A stretch of DNA of 64,000 nt from Wuchereria bancrofti (lineage: Eukaryota; Nematoda; Chromadorea; Rhabditida; Onchocercidae). A program made the translations under genes and the position numbers. Of the stretch, positions 1 to 12,521 are shown one piece after another; the stretch's first letter is position 1; every line of letters begins with the position of its first letter. The notes beneath the pieces were generated by a model. That model worked only from the letters and a program-made list of their open reading frames with translations, was not told where the DNA came from and did no database searches. The DNA is taken from positions 5,402,363-5,466,362 of the forward strand of contig SSBO01000009.1 in the NCBI GenBank assembly GCA_005281725.1, written 5' to 3'.

Positions 1-622
1 AGAATTGATATTCATATGTAATTGTGGAATGATCCTTATATTCCAGTTTTTTATGGATTGAAATCTGTAGATCGTTTTACGTGAAATTCTTTACAATCCG
101 TGTTGCTGGTAGACATGTCTCTTATTACTAATTTTGAGGACAGACTGTATTTGCTATGTGTTATGATATTTGTAGAGTTTTTAGTATAATTTCTCGTCAC
201 TTAGACCTAATTGTTGAATTAATACTTCAATTTATTACCCAGCTGTTAACTTTTCAACTTATTTTTTTAGCCTTTTAAATTCTAGAAATTTTAGTAAAGT
301 GATTTAAATTTCGAGTAAAGTAATATTTCGGATAGTACACTTACCCTAATGTCTACTTCGAGATGACGATTACTGCCGTATCCTTTATCTGCCGTCAGCA
401 ATAATACGAATGGCGACAAATATACTACTAGTTAGTTTCAGAAGTATTGTTGACATACACATTTCTGGTTTATAATGTAAAATATCTTGACAGCACGCGT
501 TTGTTGTTGTTGATGCTGTGTAACTGTGCTTTTTTCAAGAAATTTTATTAATTTTTATTTATTTTGTTTTGTATCTGGAATACGCATAAAGTAAACGTAA
601 ACATTAGAGAATTTAGGATAGT
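1..622. other. intergenic, 3' flank of the CPT1-like gene
   Basis: No reading frame here looks coding. Lying just beyond the minus-strand CPT1 stop, the stretch should hold that gene's 3' UTR and poly(A) site. It contains several A/T runs and no repeat that I could see. Confidence 0.6.
544..562 (-). terminator. poly(A) signal candidates for CPT1-like gene
   Basis: Read on the minus strand, AATAAA occurs at about 544-549, with a second AATAAA-type hexamer in the next A/T run (to about 562). They lie 60-80 bases beyond the stop codon at 623-625, a usual distance for a nematode 3' UTR. Confidence 0.45.
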
Positions 623-3600
623 TTAAGTTCTGAACATCGCAGAAATGTCTTGTATTGACTGCATCAAATGTTGTCTCAGTCGGTGTGAATCCTGCAACAT
701 ACAGAGAAACTAAAAAATCATTGCAGTGGACCGATTACTTTTGTACCGAGATAGTTCAACGTTATTTCTTTATATGCAAAATTATAACTGATGGTATTGC
801 AGTGAAATTCTTCAGAGGATTATAATTTGACATTCTGTTTCGTGTCACGCCAGGATTACTCCAAAGGGAGTCTTGAGTTTAGTTCATTTCTACTAAAGAT
901 AGTGCGCTCGAGATTATCTCTTTCTCTGTTTAAGTTTTTCAAGGCTGTAGGACGTGCATGCGCTTGCACAGCTGTATTGAGAAATAACGGACAAGAAGTG
1001 AAGTCGAGAAAATTAAAGAACTGAGAACGGATTTAGCTCGCAGGAAACTCGAACTTTTAGGACACTTTAATGACTCAGAATTACAGCGATAGTTAGAGCA
1101 ATTTGATTAAAAAGATGAACGGACCGTATTTTTGGCAGACTTATAAGAAGCGATGTTTATACATATTGAATGATTGCCAGCGAAACGATAACTGATACCA
1201 TATCCACTTTTACAGGTAGCCTGGAACCCACCGCCAAACCAAGAGAAGTTGGGATACTCATCTTCGTTTATTTGGCGTGTCACGTTCGGTGTCTGTAGTG
1301 ATGATATTTTAATTGAAATGGCATCTGATTTGTTCAGTATGAGAATCAATTTATGTACAATTTTTTTTTCTTTTTTTGATATACTTCAGATTGGAGAACA
1401 GTTTCAACATATGATTTATTTATGTATTTTTTGGTCTTAATAATTTGGTGAGAGAATGCTCAGGAATGTTACTTTTTTCTAATTCAGAATTAGATATTAC
1501 CTGACTGGTACTAAGCTCCCAAGGTTGAGTTATATAGTAGTCCAACAATGGACTGTTTATGCCAGTCATCTTACTTAGAATATAAAGAACAAACAAATGT
1601 CGGTCAACACCACTTCCAGTTAAGCATTCCTTACTGTGAAATACGTGGGCTTTAACCGCTTTCTTTAATAATTTGAGACGTTCTTCGCTCTGAAATCATT
1701 ATGCAAGTATCTATGAAAGATATACATAGATTTTAAAACAACTGTAAGTAGAAGCTCACGTTGCTCTCTGTATTGACCATTGACTTAACAAATGCGCACG
1801 ATTCTTTTGTTACAGGACGTAATGTTTCTGTTCTTGATTTTGCGTAAAATCTTGCTGATATTGATTCATAGGTCAGACAGAATTTACCTTGATCCTAAAA
1901 GAATGTTCCGAAATTTCTTAAAAAAAGAGTGTATTTATCATAATTATTGGGTTTTAAACGATAAATCTTTAAACAATCAATGAAAAGATGATGAACTCTT
2001 ACTGTAATCAGCCAGTTCTTTCACTATTATTAGTAATTGCTAAGAAAACCAACTTTGAAGCTTGCTAATTGTATAGCCATTTGAATAAATGCATCAGGTG
2101 AAATGCCAACTTTTTTGATAAAGCCTTTACCAAAATCACGAAAGACAAGACAGGTAACGTCGACATCATTAATTTGTTCCTGATAACTGACATAACAACG
2201 GTTAATCTCTGTCTTCATCTAAACGATATTTTAATTTTGAGAATTATGCACTACAAATATCGGGAAAGACGAGAGCAGAATTCGTTCATGTTGTATATAT
2301 TTCATTTTTAATGCATACCATTTTAATAGATTCTTTTATTTTAATACAATACACTATTTTAATATCTCAGTAGAAAATAAACATATAACAAAGCTATCAG
2401 TGATATTCTCATAACTGATAGTATAAAAACCGAGAGTAGCTTCTTATTTTCAAAACTGTTCAAAGTCTTACCTGCTCGTTAATATCAAAATTCAATCGAA
2501 CAGCATATTTTCCCATTGGAGAAAGATTGTTGGGACGTACTACCTCCTCTACTTCTTTCGGATACCTATAAATTGTGCTTCATACTAAACTTAATGACGA
2601 AATAAAAGAGTAAGGAGTGAGTAGGACAAAGAGAACAAAAGGATGAAATTGCTTATGTAAAAAGATGAAACTTAATGAGCGATGTTGAATTCTGAGGAAA
2701 GATGATTTTCAAAAATGTAAGCAAATTCTGCTCCATCAGCAACTGAGTGCTCTGTTGTTCCACCACTCTGAAAAGTTGTTGTGAGACGAATAGGTCATAT
2801 GAATACGTCGATCATTTTTATATCTGATAAGTCTTACTGTCATTCTTTCTTAGCAATGCAATTGTCAAAGAGTACAGAAAAGATTTACTGTATGCTTTTG
2901 TAACGGTTGTGAACTTATCACACTTCCTTTTCTCATTTCTGAACTTTTTAAATAAGAATAAGGACAACTAACTCTTCCATTATTAGAAATGACATAATTT
3001 AATGACTTGTCCGCCCAACGATTCCTTCCATCACCAGTTAACATATTTTTGAAGAAAATCTCGAGCTCTTCCTATCGTAAATAAATCTGTATGTAAGTGT
3101 GAACACACTGAACATGCATACATTTTGAATAAAACTCCTACCGGATCACTGCCGTAATTAGAATCATCAAGGATCAAATAGAAAATAGCGGATTCTATCA
3201 GCGCCAAAGAAGCGCGATTTGTGGCATTTTCTAGAAAAAACCGACGACGATTCAAACACCATTGATTTCGATAATCAGTCGTCAACGCCGCGATTCGTCC
3301 TTCTACTTCTCCAGCGCTTTCCTTCCGAGTCAGCAATTCCGAAAATATTCTTAAATGAAGTGTAGAAGCATGCTTTATCAACGCGGAAAGTGAAAATCTC
3401 TGTGTTCATCAATAATAAAAACCGAAATTAATTAGAAGCAGGAAAATTTTTTCAAAATTAAATTGCTACGTTGAGTAATTTAGGATTTGTATAGACATTA
3501 TGTGTAATTTGACTCACTCAGTAAGTTCTTTCAAATCAAAAATACGACCATTTTCATCAAAAACATTCAGTTTATAAATGCAACCTCGGTGATAAACAAC

Positions 3601-6287
3601 GATATGACGTGAAGTTCCACAGTACACTTCCAAATGATCTGAAATAAGTGGCAGGTATGAACAACTTGCCAAATTTTTATAGAAGTTGGGTAGAGGTCAA
3701 AAGCAAAAATCTTACAGTTTGAGTGCTCACTATTTTAAATAATAAACATAAAGCATTACCCATAATCTCTCCTGGTACTCGTGTTGTTGCATAGCACTTC
3801 CAAAGGTGTGATAAACTAATGACTCCGCCAGCTATCTATAAAACGACTTTTAGTGGGTAAACAAACAAAATTGCGTCTAAAACTATGTTTTGTTCAATTA
3901 AAAGAAACCGATTCGGTTAAACCCATACAACGTTGCTCACTATTGTTTTGCCCTACTAGTAATTTCTTAATTTCTCCCCATTTCTCATCAAAGCGGATTG
4001 ATAACAGAGTCTGAAGAAAATGTGATGGCAAAGAAGTTCAGGACATAAGCATTCTATGTACTCTGTTAATATTAAGATATTACGAATGACAAATCATTAA
4101 GTCGCTCTGGTGAAATTAGCTATAATTTAGGCTATCTTTTAACAATATTTAAAACTGATTTAAGTTTTGGCTATCAATTTTCATCTCAGTAATCTTTGTG
4201 TGGAACGCATTTTATTGACCTTATCATAAAAATTTCTAATTTTTCAAGATTAATAAGTGTTAAATTTAAAACTAATTTGTTTCCTCACAATTCACCTTTG
4301 CGTCAAGGCCCTAATATGAAATAAGGATAGTTTCCTTTATCATTTTTCAGATATAGTTAAGAATATGTACACAACGACAAGATTTAGAATATTGGAGAAA
4401 AAAGTAAAAAAAAAATTTTAAGTAGCGTTTCAGATGATTTTAAGTTACATAATAGTGTCACATTGGAATATTTTTGATGAAAAGAAATGAAGTAGTCACG
4501 TCTTTTTCATCCTCTTTCTCGACCTCATTTTTCCTTTCCTCTAATCTTCAGCAGAATAATTTTCTTATTGAAAAAGTATTTTTAAAGAAATCATTTTTAA
4601 AACTGCTGCAATAAAATAAATGAGAACATCTTACAGGTTGTAGAGATTCCTGATCAATCGATAGCATACTTAATGTTTCGAACAGTACCACATGGGCTGC
4701 TCGAACAGCTTGATTCGCAGGTATATTGACAAAGACATCCTTAAATAATCAATCTTCGCGGTATTCGTTATAATTTCAAAATAAATATTCAATTATTTGC
4801 ATGAGTTCTATGATATCAATATACTTGTGATTGAAGTATTAAACTGAGTTTTTCTTTTACTTTGTTGAAAATTATTTTGTGTGATCTGAGAGAACAACCT
4901 TTTTCTTTTCTTTCCCACGAATTGATTAACAAAAGAACTAACTAGATGCGCAACACTGCTATTTATCAGAATGCTTTTTCTTGAATAATGGTAAGCAAAT
5001 TTCTCCCAGAAGCTAGTGACCTGTAAAACTGATCATTTTCTGGTTTTTCTAATTGAAACATCTTAATGATGTCTGATTTTTATATGAATTTCGCCTAGCC
5101 TTATTTTAATCTCTAAAGAATATGTTGTTTGCTTTCATTCCGGTAATTAATTTGTTTTATTCCTTTCCTTAATTCCAAATATTATATATATATATGCAAT
5201 TAGTTTACATAATTGTCAACAAAGCACCAATAGAGCCATGCTAATCCTTGAAGTTTCCATCCTTCGTTTTTTAAAAAATTCTCAGCCATGCTTTTTACGT
5301 TCGTAAATTCTTCCTATGAAAAAATTGAATTAAGAGTTCATGAGTTCATGATTTAAAGTTTATATATTGTTAAACGAGCAATTTAATAAATTGAAGAAAG
5401 AAGTGAATTGCTTTTAATTTAAAAGTTTTCTCATCCTAAATTTTTTTAAAAAGAAAAAATTTTTTAAAAAAATTAGCTATTTGCTATGCATGGGGGAATA
5501 CTAAATATTTTTTCTTCTTTGGTACAGTTTTTCTGCTTAATCGTTTAAACTTAATGCAAAATGAACCACTTATTTTAAATTCATTTCTACTTTCAAAATT
5601 ACTGTTGAATTAAAATGCTTGAGAAAACTGCTTGATAAAAAATTCTAAAATGAGGAAAGAATGAATAAGTAGAAAAACTTGTAACAAGAAAACATTTCAA
5701 TCAGAAATCCACAATCACTGAGGCTATTAAAAAACCATCCTTCAAGCTTCGACAATTTTATTGAATCCTGAGGACTTCTATGACAGAATGAACATCATAC
5801 TCAACAAATCGAAAGGAAACTCACAAGGCTCAGCAAAGGTTCCACACTGTTAAGGTATCTGGCGATCGTACCTTTAAGCGACGGAAGCGGTAAAGTTGGC
5901 AGTAACCCTTCACACGAATACAGCTGTGGTGATAATTTATTGAACAAATGATGAAATATCTGAAAAGTTATTTCCTGGAAAAAAAATTATTCAGAATCTA
6001 ACCAGTTGGCGAGCAAAATGAAATGATTTAAAGGTTAGCATTTTAAACTTCCCGCAAAATGTGCATGAATATAAATTGAGTAATAAAGTTTCAAAACGAA
6101 GCAATTAGTTACAAAGAATTTATACCAAAGGAAAATAAAACAGTTTTAGGAAACTTACAAACCACAATTTTGTCGAAAGCGAATAGTTTCCTTCTTTCTC
6201 GAATAGATATCTTTTGTAACCAAAATATAAATGTTTTATGGTAAATCTGAGCAGCAATACCGGTAAATACGTACTCATAAAAGCGAT
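623..6287 (-). CDS. carnitine O-palmitoyltransferase 1-like, 15 exons, N-terminus missing
   Basis: Transfers long-chain acyl groups from CoA to carnitine at the mitochondrial outer membrane, the entry step for fatty-acid oxidation. Minus-strand exons in protein order: 6287-6159, 5959-5825, 5313-5209, 4739-4635, 3835-3760, 3638-3518, 3397-3142, 3071-2973, 2767-about 2672, 2565-2472, 2218-2054, 1894-1760, 1689-1501, 1292-1125, 691-623. Phases agree except around 2767-2565. Family marks in order: a hydrophobic start followed by [46 protein letters not shown], the catalytic histidine in [15 protein letters not shown] then [13 protein letters not shown], the carnitine-site [27 protein letters not shown], and a C-terminal DSHRLRQHL. 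The N-terminal lead-in and the IVVYHRG and FGKGFIKK forms fit CPT1 better than CPT2 or carnitine acetyltransferase. The readable part is about 645 residues, against about 770 for vertebrate CPT1 (family knowledge). The first transmembrane segment and part of the second are missing, so one or more 5' exons lie upstream or were not recognised. One base upsets the frame in exon 2767-2672. Confidence 0.93.
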
Positions 6288-7042
6288 CTATGAATTTGCA
6301 AGTTTTTAAATCATGGAATTATTTTGTCAAAATGATAACTGTAAAATTTGGAAATTTTAGCTCAGTAATTACAGAAATTGAAAAATTTAAACTTAAAAGT
6401 TTAAAAAAAATTTTAACTTAATTTGATCTTCAAATTAAGATCAAATTAAAAAAAATTAAAATCACAGTATCAACCGATAAAATATTGAGAATAATTGCAG
6501 TCTGTTCATGAAGTATTCCTGGCAAAATAATCAGCAAATTTTGTTTTGGTGGATTTCTGTATAAAAGTGAAGCAGTCATTATGAATATTGTTGAAAACAA
6601 AAATGGAGAAATGGGATAGAGGTGATTGTGAAGAGCATTCTGAAACTACTCAATATAATAACTAATAAGAATTGCAATCCTTTAATTATAAGAATTTGAA
6701 ATCAGCATCAAATTCAGTATTTTCGGAGTAAAAAATTGCAAATTTGGGCTTGAAACAGTCAGCAGTATTAACTTTTGAATCTTCAACATTATGTAAAAAT
6801 TGGAATGGAAAAAAAAAATTGAAATGAAGGTTAAAATAAAAAGCAATTTTCACTCTCTCGCATTTATAAAAAAAGAAAAGATTACTTTAAATCGATAACA
6901 GTTACGTTTAAATCGATTTGGGAAATAGACATTATAATAGTAAGATTTCGGGTTACGTGAAATAATCTTCTCCATTGCCTAAACTATGTGGAAATGAAAT
7001 TTCAATTCACCGTCAAATTATCCAAAATTTTACGCCAGAAAA
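6288..7042. other. upstream of CPT1-like exons, no exon recognised
   Basis: The missing N-terminal exon(s) of the CPT1-like gene should lie here or further right. Neither strand shows a reading frame matching the CPT1 N-terminal regulatory segment. The sequence is very AT-rich, with long A and T runs near 6400-6460 and 6810-6880. Confidence 0.4.
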
Positions 7043-7492
7043 ATGAGACTGTTTGCGATTGTCATTATGCTAATTGTATTATGTGCTTCTGTCGTAGAAT
7101 TGTACTTTTGTCACAAGCTGCAAGAACTACAGCTATCATTGATTTGCCGAAATGGTATGGCTCTTCGCAGGTATTCAGAGAACTAAGATGCAAAATCTAT
7201 CAAATTCGCTCCAAAACAACGATTCCGTTCTCGAGGAAGTCACCTGTTAAGCTTTGTTATCTTTCCAATTTGCTTTAAGTGTCCAAGACTATACTATGAC
7301 GTCGAGTTATTCGAGAACTTCTTGTGCATTTATAAGAGAATCAATTTCGATCATTACTTCCAGTTGTCAGCTTCTGATCACACGATCATTGCAATGGCCA
7401 AACCCTCATTTCAAAGACTTTTTTCTTCTCCTTGGCCGAATACATTATCGTTGCATGAATTTTCGCCGTTGCTTTATTTTTCGCCATTTTGA
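7043..7492 (+). pseudogene. possible secreted or signal-anchor protein, in-frame TAA
   Basis: An ATG at 7043 opens with a convincing hydrophobic signal or anchor (MRLFAIVIMLIVLCASVVEL). The frame reaches TAA at 7184-7186 after 47 codons, then stays open in the same frame to TGA at 7490-7492, another 101 codons. The second part is rich in F, S, P and basic residues. All three plus frames are unusually poor in stops here. It could be a short 47-residue secreted peptide, a gene with one stop from decay or sequence error, or chance. A 17-base intron (GTATTC to TAAG, from 7171) would be too short and would not restore the frame. I recognise no family. Confidence 0.3.
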
Positions 7493-8479
7493 TTCTTTTT
7501 ACAATTTGTTGTCAGTCTGTTATCTATCTATTCATAGCAAGGAATAATAAGAAATCATAAAAGAAGCAATGAGCAATAAAATGACATATAATAGAGTGAT
7601 GTTTAGTTGAAACAACAAAATTGAAGCATGCAAAATTCTAATTACTCCTGCTATTCATACCAGTTGGTCAGTGAATACTATTATCTCTCAATTCTACATG
7701 AGATAATTCGATATTATGATCAATAGATTGCTGATAAAGGAATAATATTTGTGTGAAATGAAATACATAAACGTAGTGTAAATACATCAATGTAAAATGT
7801 GTTGATTTAAAACATATTCCGGGCGTTACATACAACAGAAATGTAATAGTACTGGTTCAGAAGACCAATGCACGGATGACCCAATTTGAGCGACTCACCA
7901 TTTACGAGAATGAAACATCAACGATACCGCTCGGACGGTCCAAAGTGTTCAGAGTTGTAATGTGATTACGATTTGAAAGTTTTTAAAAACTATTGCTGCC
8001 TGTTCTCTAACTCTATGACTAATAAATTTATATTAGGCCGCAAGTGTCTCAGGTATCAATTCGAGAAGTAAAAAGTTATTGTTCTAATTTCATAGTGAAC
8101 AGATTTGTTGCACTAAAAATGTTAACTTAATGCATTTAAACAAAAATCGAACCAGCCAATCAGATAGGCGCTATTTATTGCCTTCCTCCCTATTTCATAA
8201 CTTATCATTGGCAAATTTATGCCATTCAGATTTCTATGTTTCTGTAATGAATGGCCTACAGTTTGCTGATGATTCTTTAGTATCGTGAAGTTTATAGACT
8301 ATTTTCTAGTATTATGAGGTTTATATGCTGGCTTAGGTCGTTTAATTACCAAAACTATCAAACACGACCAAAATCTTAATTACATCGCCATAATTTAGAA
8401 GTGATGAGGATTAGGGTCATTCAGATTAGTCAGAAAAGGGAGGAAACATAGTGAAAACAAGGCTTGGAATGCTTCGGGC

Positions 8480-8990
8480 TTAGCTTGATTCAAGATCCTA
8501 GAATTGGCAAACACCCCTCAAACCACCAGTACGATAAGAACGCGCGGACCACCATCTCTTACCGCACAAACAACCCACAAATCTAGGAATTGACCTGACC
8601 CAACACCCATGTAAACCGCACTGCTTTGCTAATTTAAGCAAAGTACAGTTGTGTGTGTCAGGTCCACTGCCTTGGTGGATCAATCATTCATCACCGACGC
8701 AACAGATGTCCCTATCTGTTTCATCATCCACACACTGCTCGGACTCGAACCTTTGCACCGTTTTCAGCATCGCATACCGACCACCCTGCCACCCTTCCCA
8801 AGACATCAAATTGTCTTTCTGGCACGTAATGTAGTCATAGAGGGGTAGGAATTTATCAAAGTCAAAAGGAGCGAATGAAGGATAAGGAAAGCGCAAAAAT
8901 GAAGGATGCTTTGAACTTAATGTTGTAAGCTGAGAAAGGATAGAACTATTGGAAATCTTACGAAATCTCACTTTCCGCCTGGGAAACTTC
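8480..8990. other. GC-richer island of unknown nature
   Basis: By eye this block is much richer in G and C than its surroundings and lacks their A/T runs. Several overlapping open frames cross it. The most protein-like is on the minus strand (8971-8684), with DNLMSWEGWQGGRYAMLKTV and RFESEQCVDDETDRDICCVG; a second minus frame (8683-8498) follows directly, in the same register, after a stop. I recognise no domain. It may be a remnant of a transposable element or of a gene, or an exon of an unseen gene. Clear splice sites or terminal repeats were not found. Confidence 0.35.
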
Positions 8991-9545
8991 TCATTTTCAA
9001 AGTAAGTTATTGCTTACAGTTTATTAAAATCTTTTAGCAAGGAGCGATAAGCGCAGAAGAAATGCTGCCGCTGTTCATAACGGGAAACTGGTTTCCTTAG
9101 GATCTTGCAGAAAGTCATAAAATGACGATTACGCTGGATAAAGGATCTATTTTATCTCCGCATGAACTTTAATTCAAAGAATTCAAAATGATACAGCAAG
9201 AATTTAGTAGTTCTTCGATGTAATTTCAAATCTTTCCGACCAAAACTAACCACTGATAAAATCTATTGATAAACGACTTTTGAATTGCTCTCAATTTATA
9301 TTAAGGAATAAACATAAAATGACTTTCAGAAATTATTCGATCATTTACATTAATCACTTCATTTAAATAAATAAATCTTTAAAATAACAAAAGGAACAGG
9401 AAAAGTGCATGCCGTACCTGCCGATTTCTCTAAATACCATTCCAAAAGTCAAGCGATTTGAAAATGAATCCATTGCACTCCTTTTATCATGCCTTGGTAA
9501 AAAAAAAGTGTCACAAAAACTTCGTGGATGATCTTTTGATGAAAG

Positions 9546-9590
9546 GTCATCATAGTTCACTCAACATAATGTCATGTTAACATCTCTCAG
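9546..9590 (+). repeat. 45-bp direct repeat, copy 1
   Basis: A 45-base stretch starting GTCATCATAG and ending ATCTCTCAG is identical to 9781-9825. The copies are 235 bases apart, start to start. The flanks differ, so this is a short duplication rather than part of a long tandem array. Confidence 0.9.
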
Positions 9591-9780
9591 GAACATTTTT
9601 CTATTACTATTACATCATTAATATGAAATGTTGAAATGCTTTTAATGAAAATTTGTGATGGAAAGTATTTTTGATGAACAAACATTCGATTCAGTCAACA
9701 CCATAAGCGCGTGAAAAAGTTTTTTCCTAGAAGTTCAAATTTAGGGAGGAAATAGTATAGCAATGCTGAACTCTGTCTTA

Positions 9781-9825
9781 GTCATCATAGTTCACTCAAC
9801 ATAATGTCATGTTAACATCTCTCAG
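9781..9825 (+). repeat. 45-bp direct repeat, copy 2
   Basis: Perfect second copy of 9546-9590, same orientation. It is followed by TAGAGAG rather than the GAACATT that follows copy 1. Confidence 0.9.
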
Positions 9826-12491
9826 TAGAGAGTTCAGTATTGGTTTTAGGCCAACTACTAGTTAAATATTTTATCAAAATGATAACTTGTATAATTTCAA
9901 GATTGATCAGCGGGTGTTTTTATCGAAATCGTTTCAGTTTCAAAGGATTAAATATATTCTAAATGAGCAATGAAATGTTATTACTTTCAAAATACTGAAG
10001 TATGAACTGAAAGCAGTAAGCTTTTGAAGGAATAAATCATCAAAGGAAAGTCATTTGACGCTCCTTGCGTTATTAAAAACATTTAAGTGAAAAGATCCCG
10101 TAAAAGCGACCATCATTTATAAGGCTACTTTATTAACATTATTATCTTTATCGTCATTGTATGATCAGTATTAAGCCCTTAAATATTATCAGTATGTCGT
10201 CATCATCACTATCTTACTTTTATCAATATTATGCAGAATCTAGGAACACTTGTCGGAACTGAAATCAGATCGCACGCTATCATTTCAAAGGTATTCAGGG
10301 GTATTAGTAGTGAGTTACTGGCTGCTAGTAGTGTCGTCTGTATTGTCATTGTAATAATCATCAACATTGGGTTCCAGTTGTGACAACATTTTTCTTCACT
10401 GTTATCAATATCAACATATCATTTCTGTCACCTGTTATCATTGTTATCATTAAACCACTGCTATATCTATAGATGCTATAGATCGTTATGAAATGAAACT
10501 TATTTAAGGGATACGTATGTGTATGCATGTGTAACTCTTTGTTGGCTTTGTAAAACAAACACAATCATTGCTGACAACGTTTTGTCATCTTTTAGTCGAC
10601 AATGTTAACAAAAATCTCTTATTGAGAGATGAAGTTGAAATTATTACCGAATGCTTTCCCACTGTGTCATTGTTTGACGATATCCTCTGCCAGCTTTTAC
10701 TTTCGTTTCAATTAAAAAAAAGTTACTGAACTTTTTATTTCTTAAATATTTTAATAAATCATAGCATGAACTGGTGGTTATTAACATATGTTCTTCTACT
10801 GCTTATTTATCTCACACAGTAATGAGAATATTAAGAAATGATTCATGTTGGTTAAGATCGAAAGAGTAAACCGAATGTGATTATAGCTATTCCGGAATGG
10901 CAGTGATGATCTTTAAAGCACTCCATAACTGAGCGTGAACAATTCTTCACTTTATCAAATTGGCATCCCGGAGAAATAGTCCCTTCAATTTTTATACCAC
11001 AATTAATTTAAAATTATTCCGAACTATTCAAAGCTTCTTTTCTTGGAAATAAGATTATTACATTACTGTGACAGGGAATCTTCTATTTCGCCTTTAATGC
11101 CGAAGATATATTTTTCCAATTTCACTTTGTTTCTTCAAGAAAAGTGCAGATCATCTAAATATTTATGCCAGAAAAATTTTTGAAACAATTTCAGGAAATT
11201 TTTATTCCCACAAACTGTTATTCAAAGTGGTTGTATTGTTTTAATAACTTGATGAACCTGTAGGTATGAGTAAGGTACCTGTACTATTGTCAAGTCAACT
11301 AAAAAACCCAGAAATAGAGATCTCTCAAATAATTGTGAAAGTTTTAAGTTCTTTGACCGAGTTGTATTAATTAAAACTAATAAAATTCTTATTCTACTAC
11401 AATGTCATTCGATTCTCATGGATGACACCAAGAAATCAAAAAACCCTTCCAATCTTTGTTTAGCTTTTCTATTTTTATGTTTTCAGTTTAAATAATGCCT
11501 AACTAATAGCAATAATTGTGTTTGATAGTTTCACGAATGAAAAAAAAAAAACAATTGTTATATTTCTTAATAATGATTCCAAACATCGTTTTCTTGACCT
11601 ATCTTGGTAAAGTTTCCCGGAAGAGTATATTATACTAGTTAAAAATTGTCAAAGACTGTAGACTATTCTGTGTGTCAATTACCATTATTTCATCACTTTC
11701 TCTGATTAGTCTAAATAAAACTATTTATTAATGGCTAATAAAATTAAATATTAATGGAATTGATTATAAGTTTTATAAATTTTCTTGCAGGCGAAAGGGT
11801 TAGCATATCACAATGGAAGAGATGGATCTAAACTGAAATCTTAAAGCGAAATGAGTGCAACATAAAAATGAAAAAAAAAAATCACAAACAAATAATGAGC
11901 CACAAATGTAAATAATGATACAATTTAGAAAAATGAATATAAAAAACTGAAGTCCAGCAAAACCTAAGCAACTTGCCTATTTAATATTTTCACTGATATA
12001 ATTAAAGATTTATGATAGCAATCGATTCTAAAAGGAAAATTAATAAAGAAGATTAAATATAAAAAATACCTTATTCATAGTCCATATCATAATTAATAAA
12101 ACTTTAGAATAACTGTGAGATAATTTAGCAGATCATTTAAACAGTTTACATCGACAGACGTGAATCTTGATCTTTTAACACTTATTACCCTCTATTTAAC
12201 ATTTATTTTCTACTTTATTTAATCTACTGACTGCATGAATAATTACAATAAGACTCAATGTATCTCATTTAATGTCCAGTGGAAAATTAATTAACCATTT
12301 ATAAAATCGTCGGCTGGTATTTCTGTAAGAATGAGCCTAGCTTAATACTACTTTAAATAAATCATAGGACTTCCCAACCAGAACTCACAACAATAATTGG
12401 CTTTTTGGCTATAAAGACGTAGCTGTAAAACTTAGTTTCATTAGCGTAAATGTCAGCTATTCTCAATATTTTTTACCTTTTTTGGAGATAA

Positions 12492-12521
12492 TTTAGAAAA
12501 TTGAAATTGCAACCTACCACA
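12492..12521 (+). promoter_or_regulatory. likely trans-splice acceptor and 5' UTR of myosin
   Basis: An acceptor-like ATAATTTAG ends about 27 bases before the myosin ATG at 12522, with no upstream coding exon visible. That is the usual layout of a spliced-leader acceptor in nematodes, inferred here from position only. Confidence 0.4.

Larger units (their letters stand above)
7493..12491. other. intergenic, CPT1-like to myosin
   Basis: About 5 kb without a gene I can support. Most of it is AT-rich sequence with scattered stops in all frames. Two things stand out and are listed separately: a GC-richer island at about 8480-8990 and a 45-bp direct repeat at 9546 and 9781. The part just before 12492 presumably holds the myosin promoter; no TATA box or other site was convincing. 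Confidence 0.5.

Noticed and set aside
827..1024. 65-codon plus frame as a gene
   Set aside because: It lies inside the last CPT1 intron with no domain; kept only as a weak finding together with the next frame.
2672..2767. U12-type (AT-AC) intron to explain the CPT1 frame break
   Set aside because: No AT-AC donor consensus is present, and a one-base error in a homopolymer explains both the stop and the phase.
8480..8990. GC-richer island as a bacterial (Wolbachia) insertion
   Set aside because: Wolbachia DNA is itself AT-rich and no bacterial gene was recognised; composition alone does not support it.
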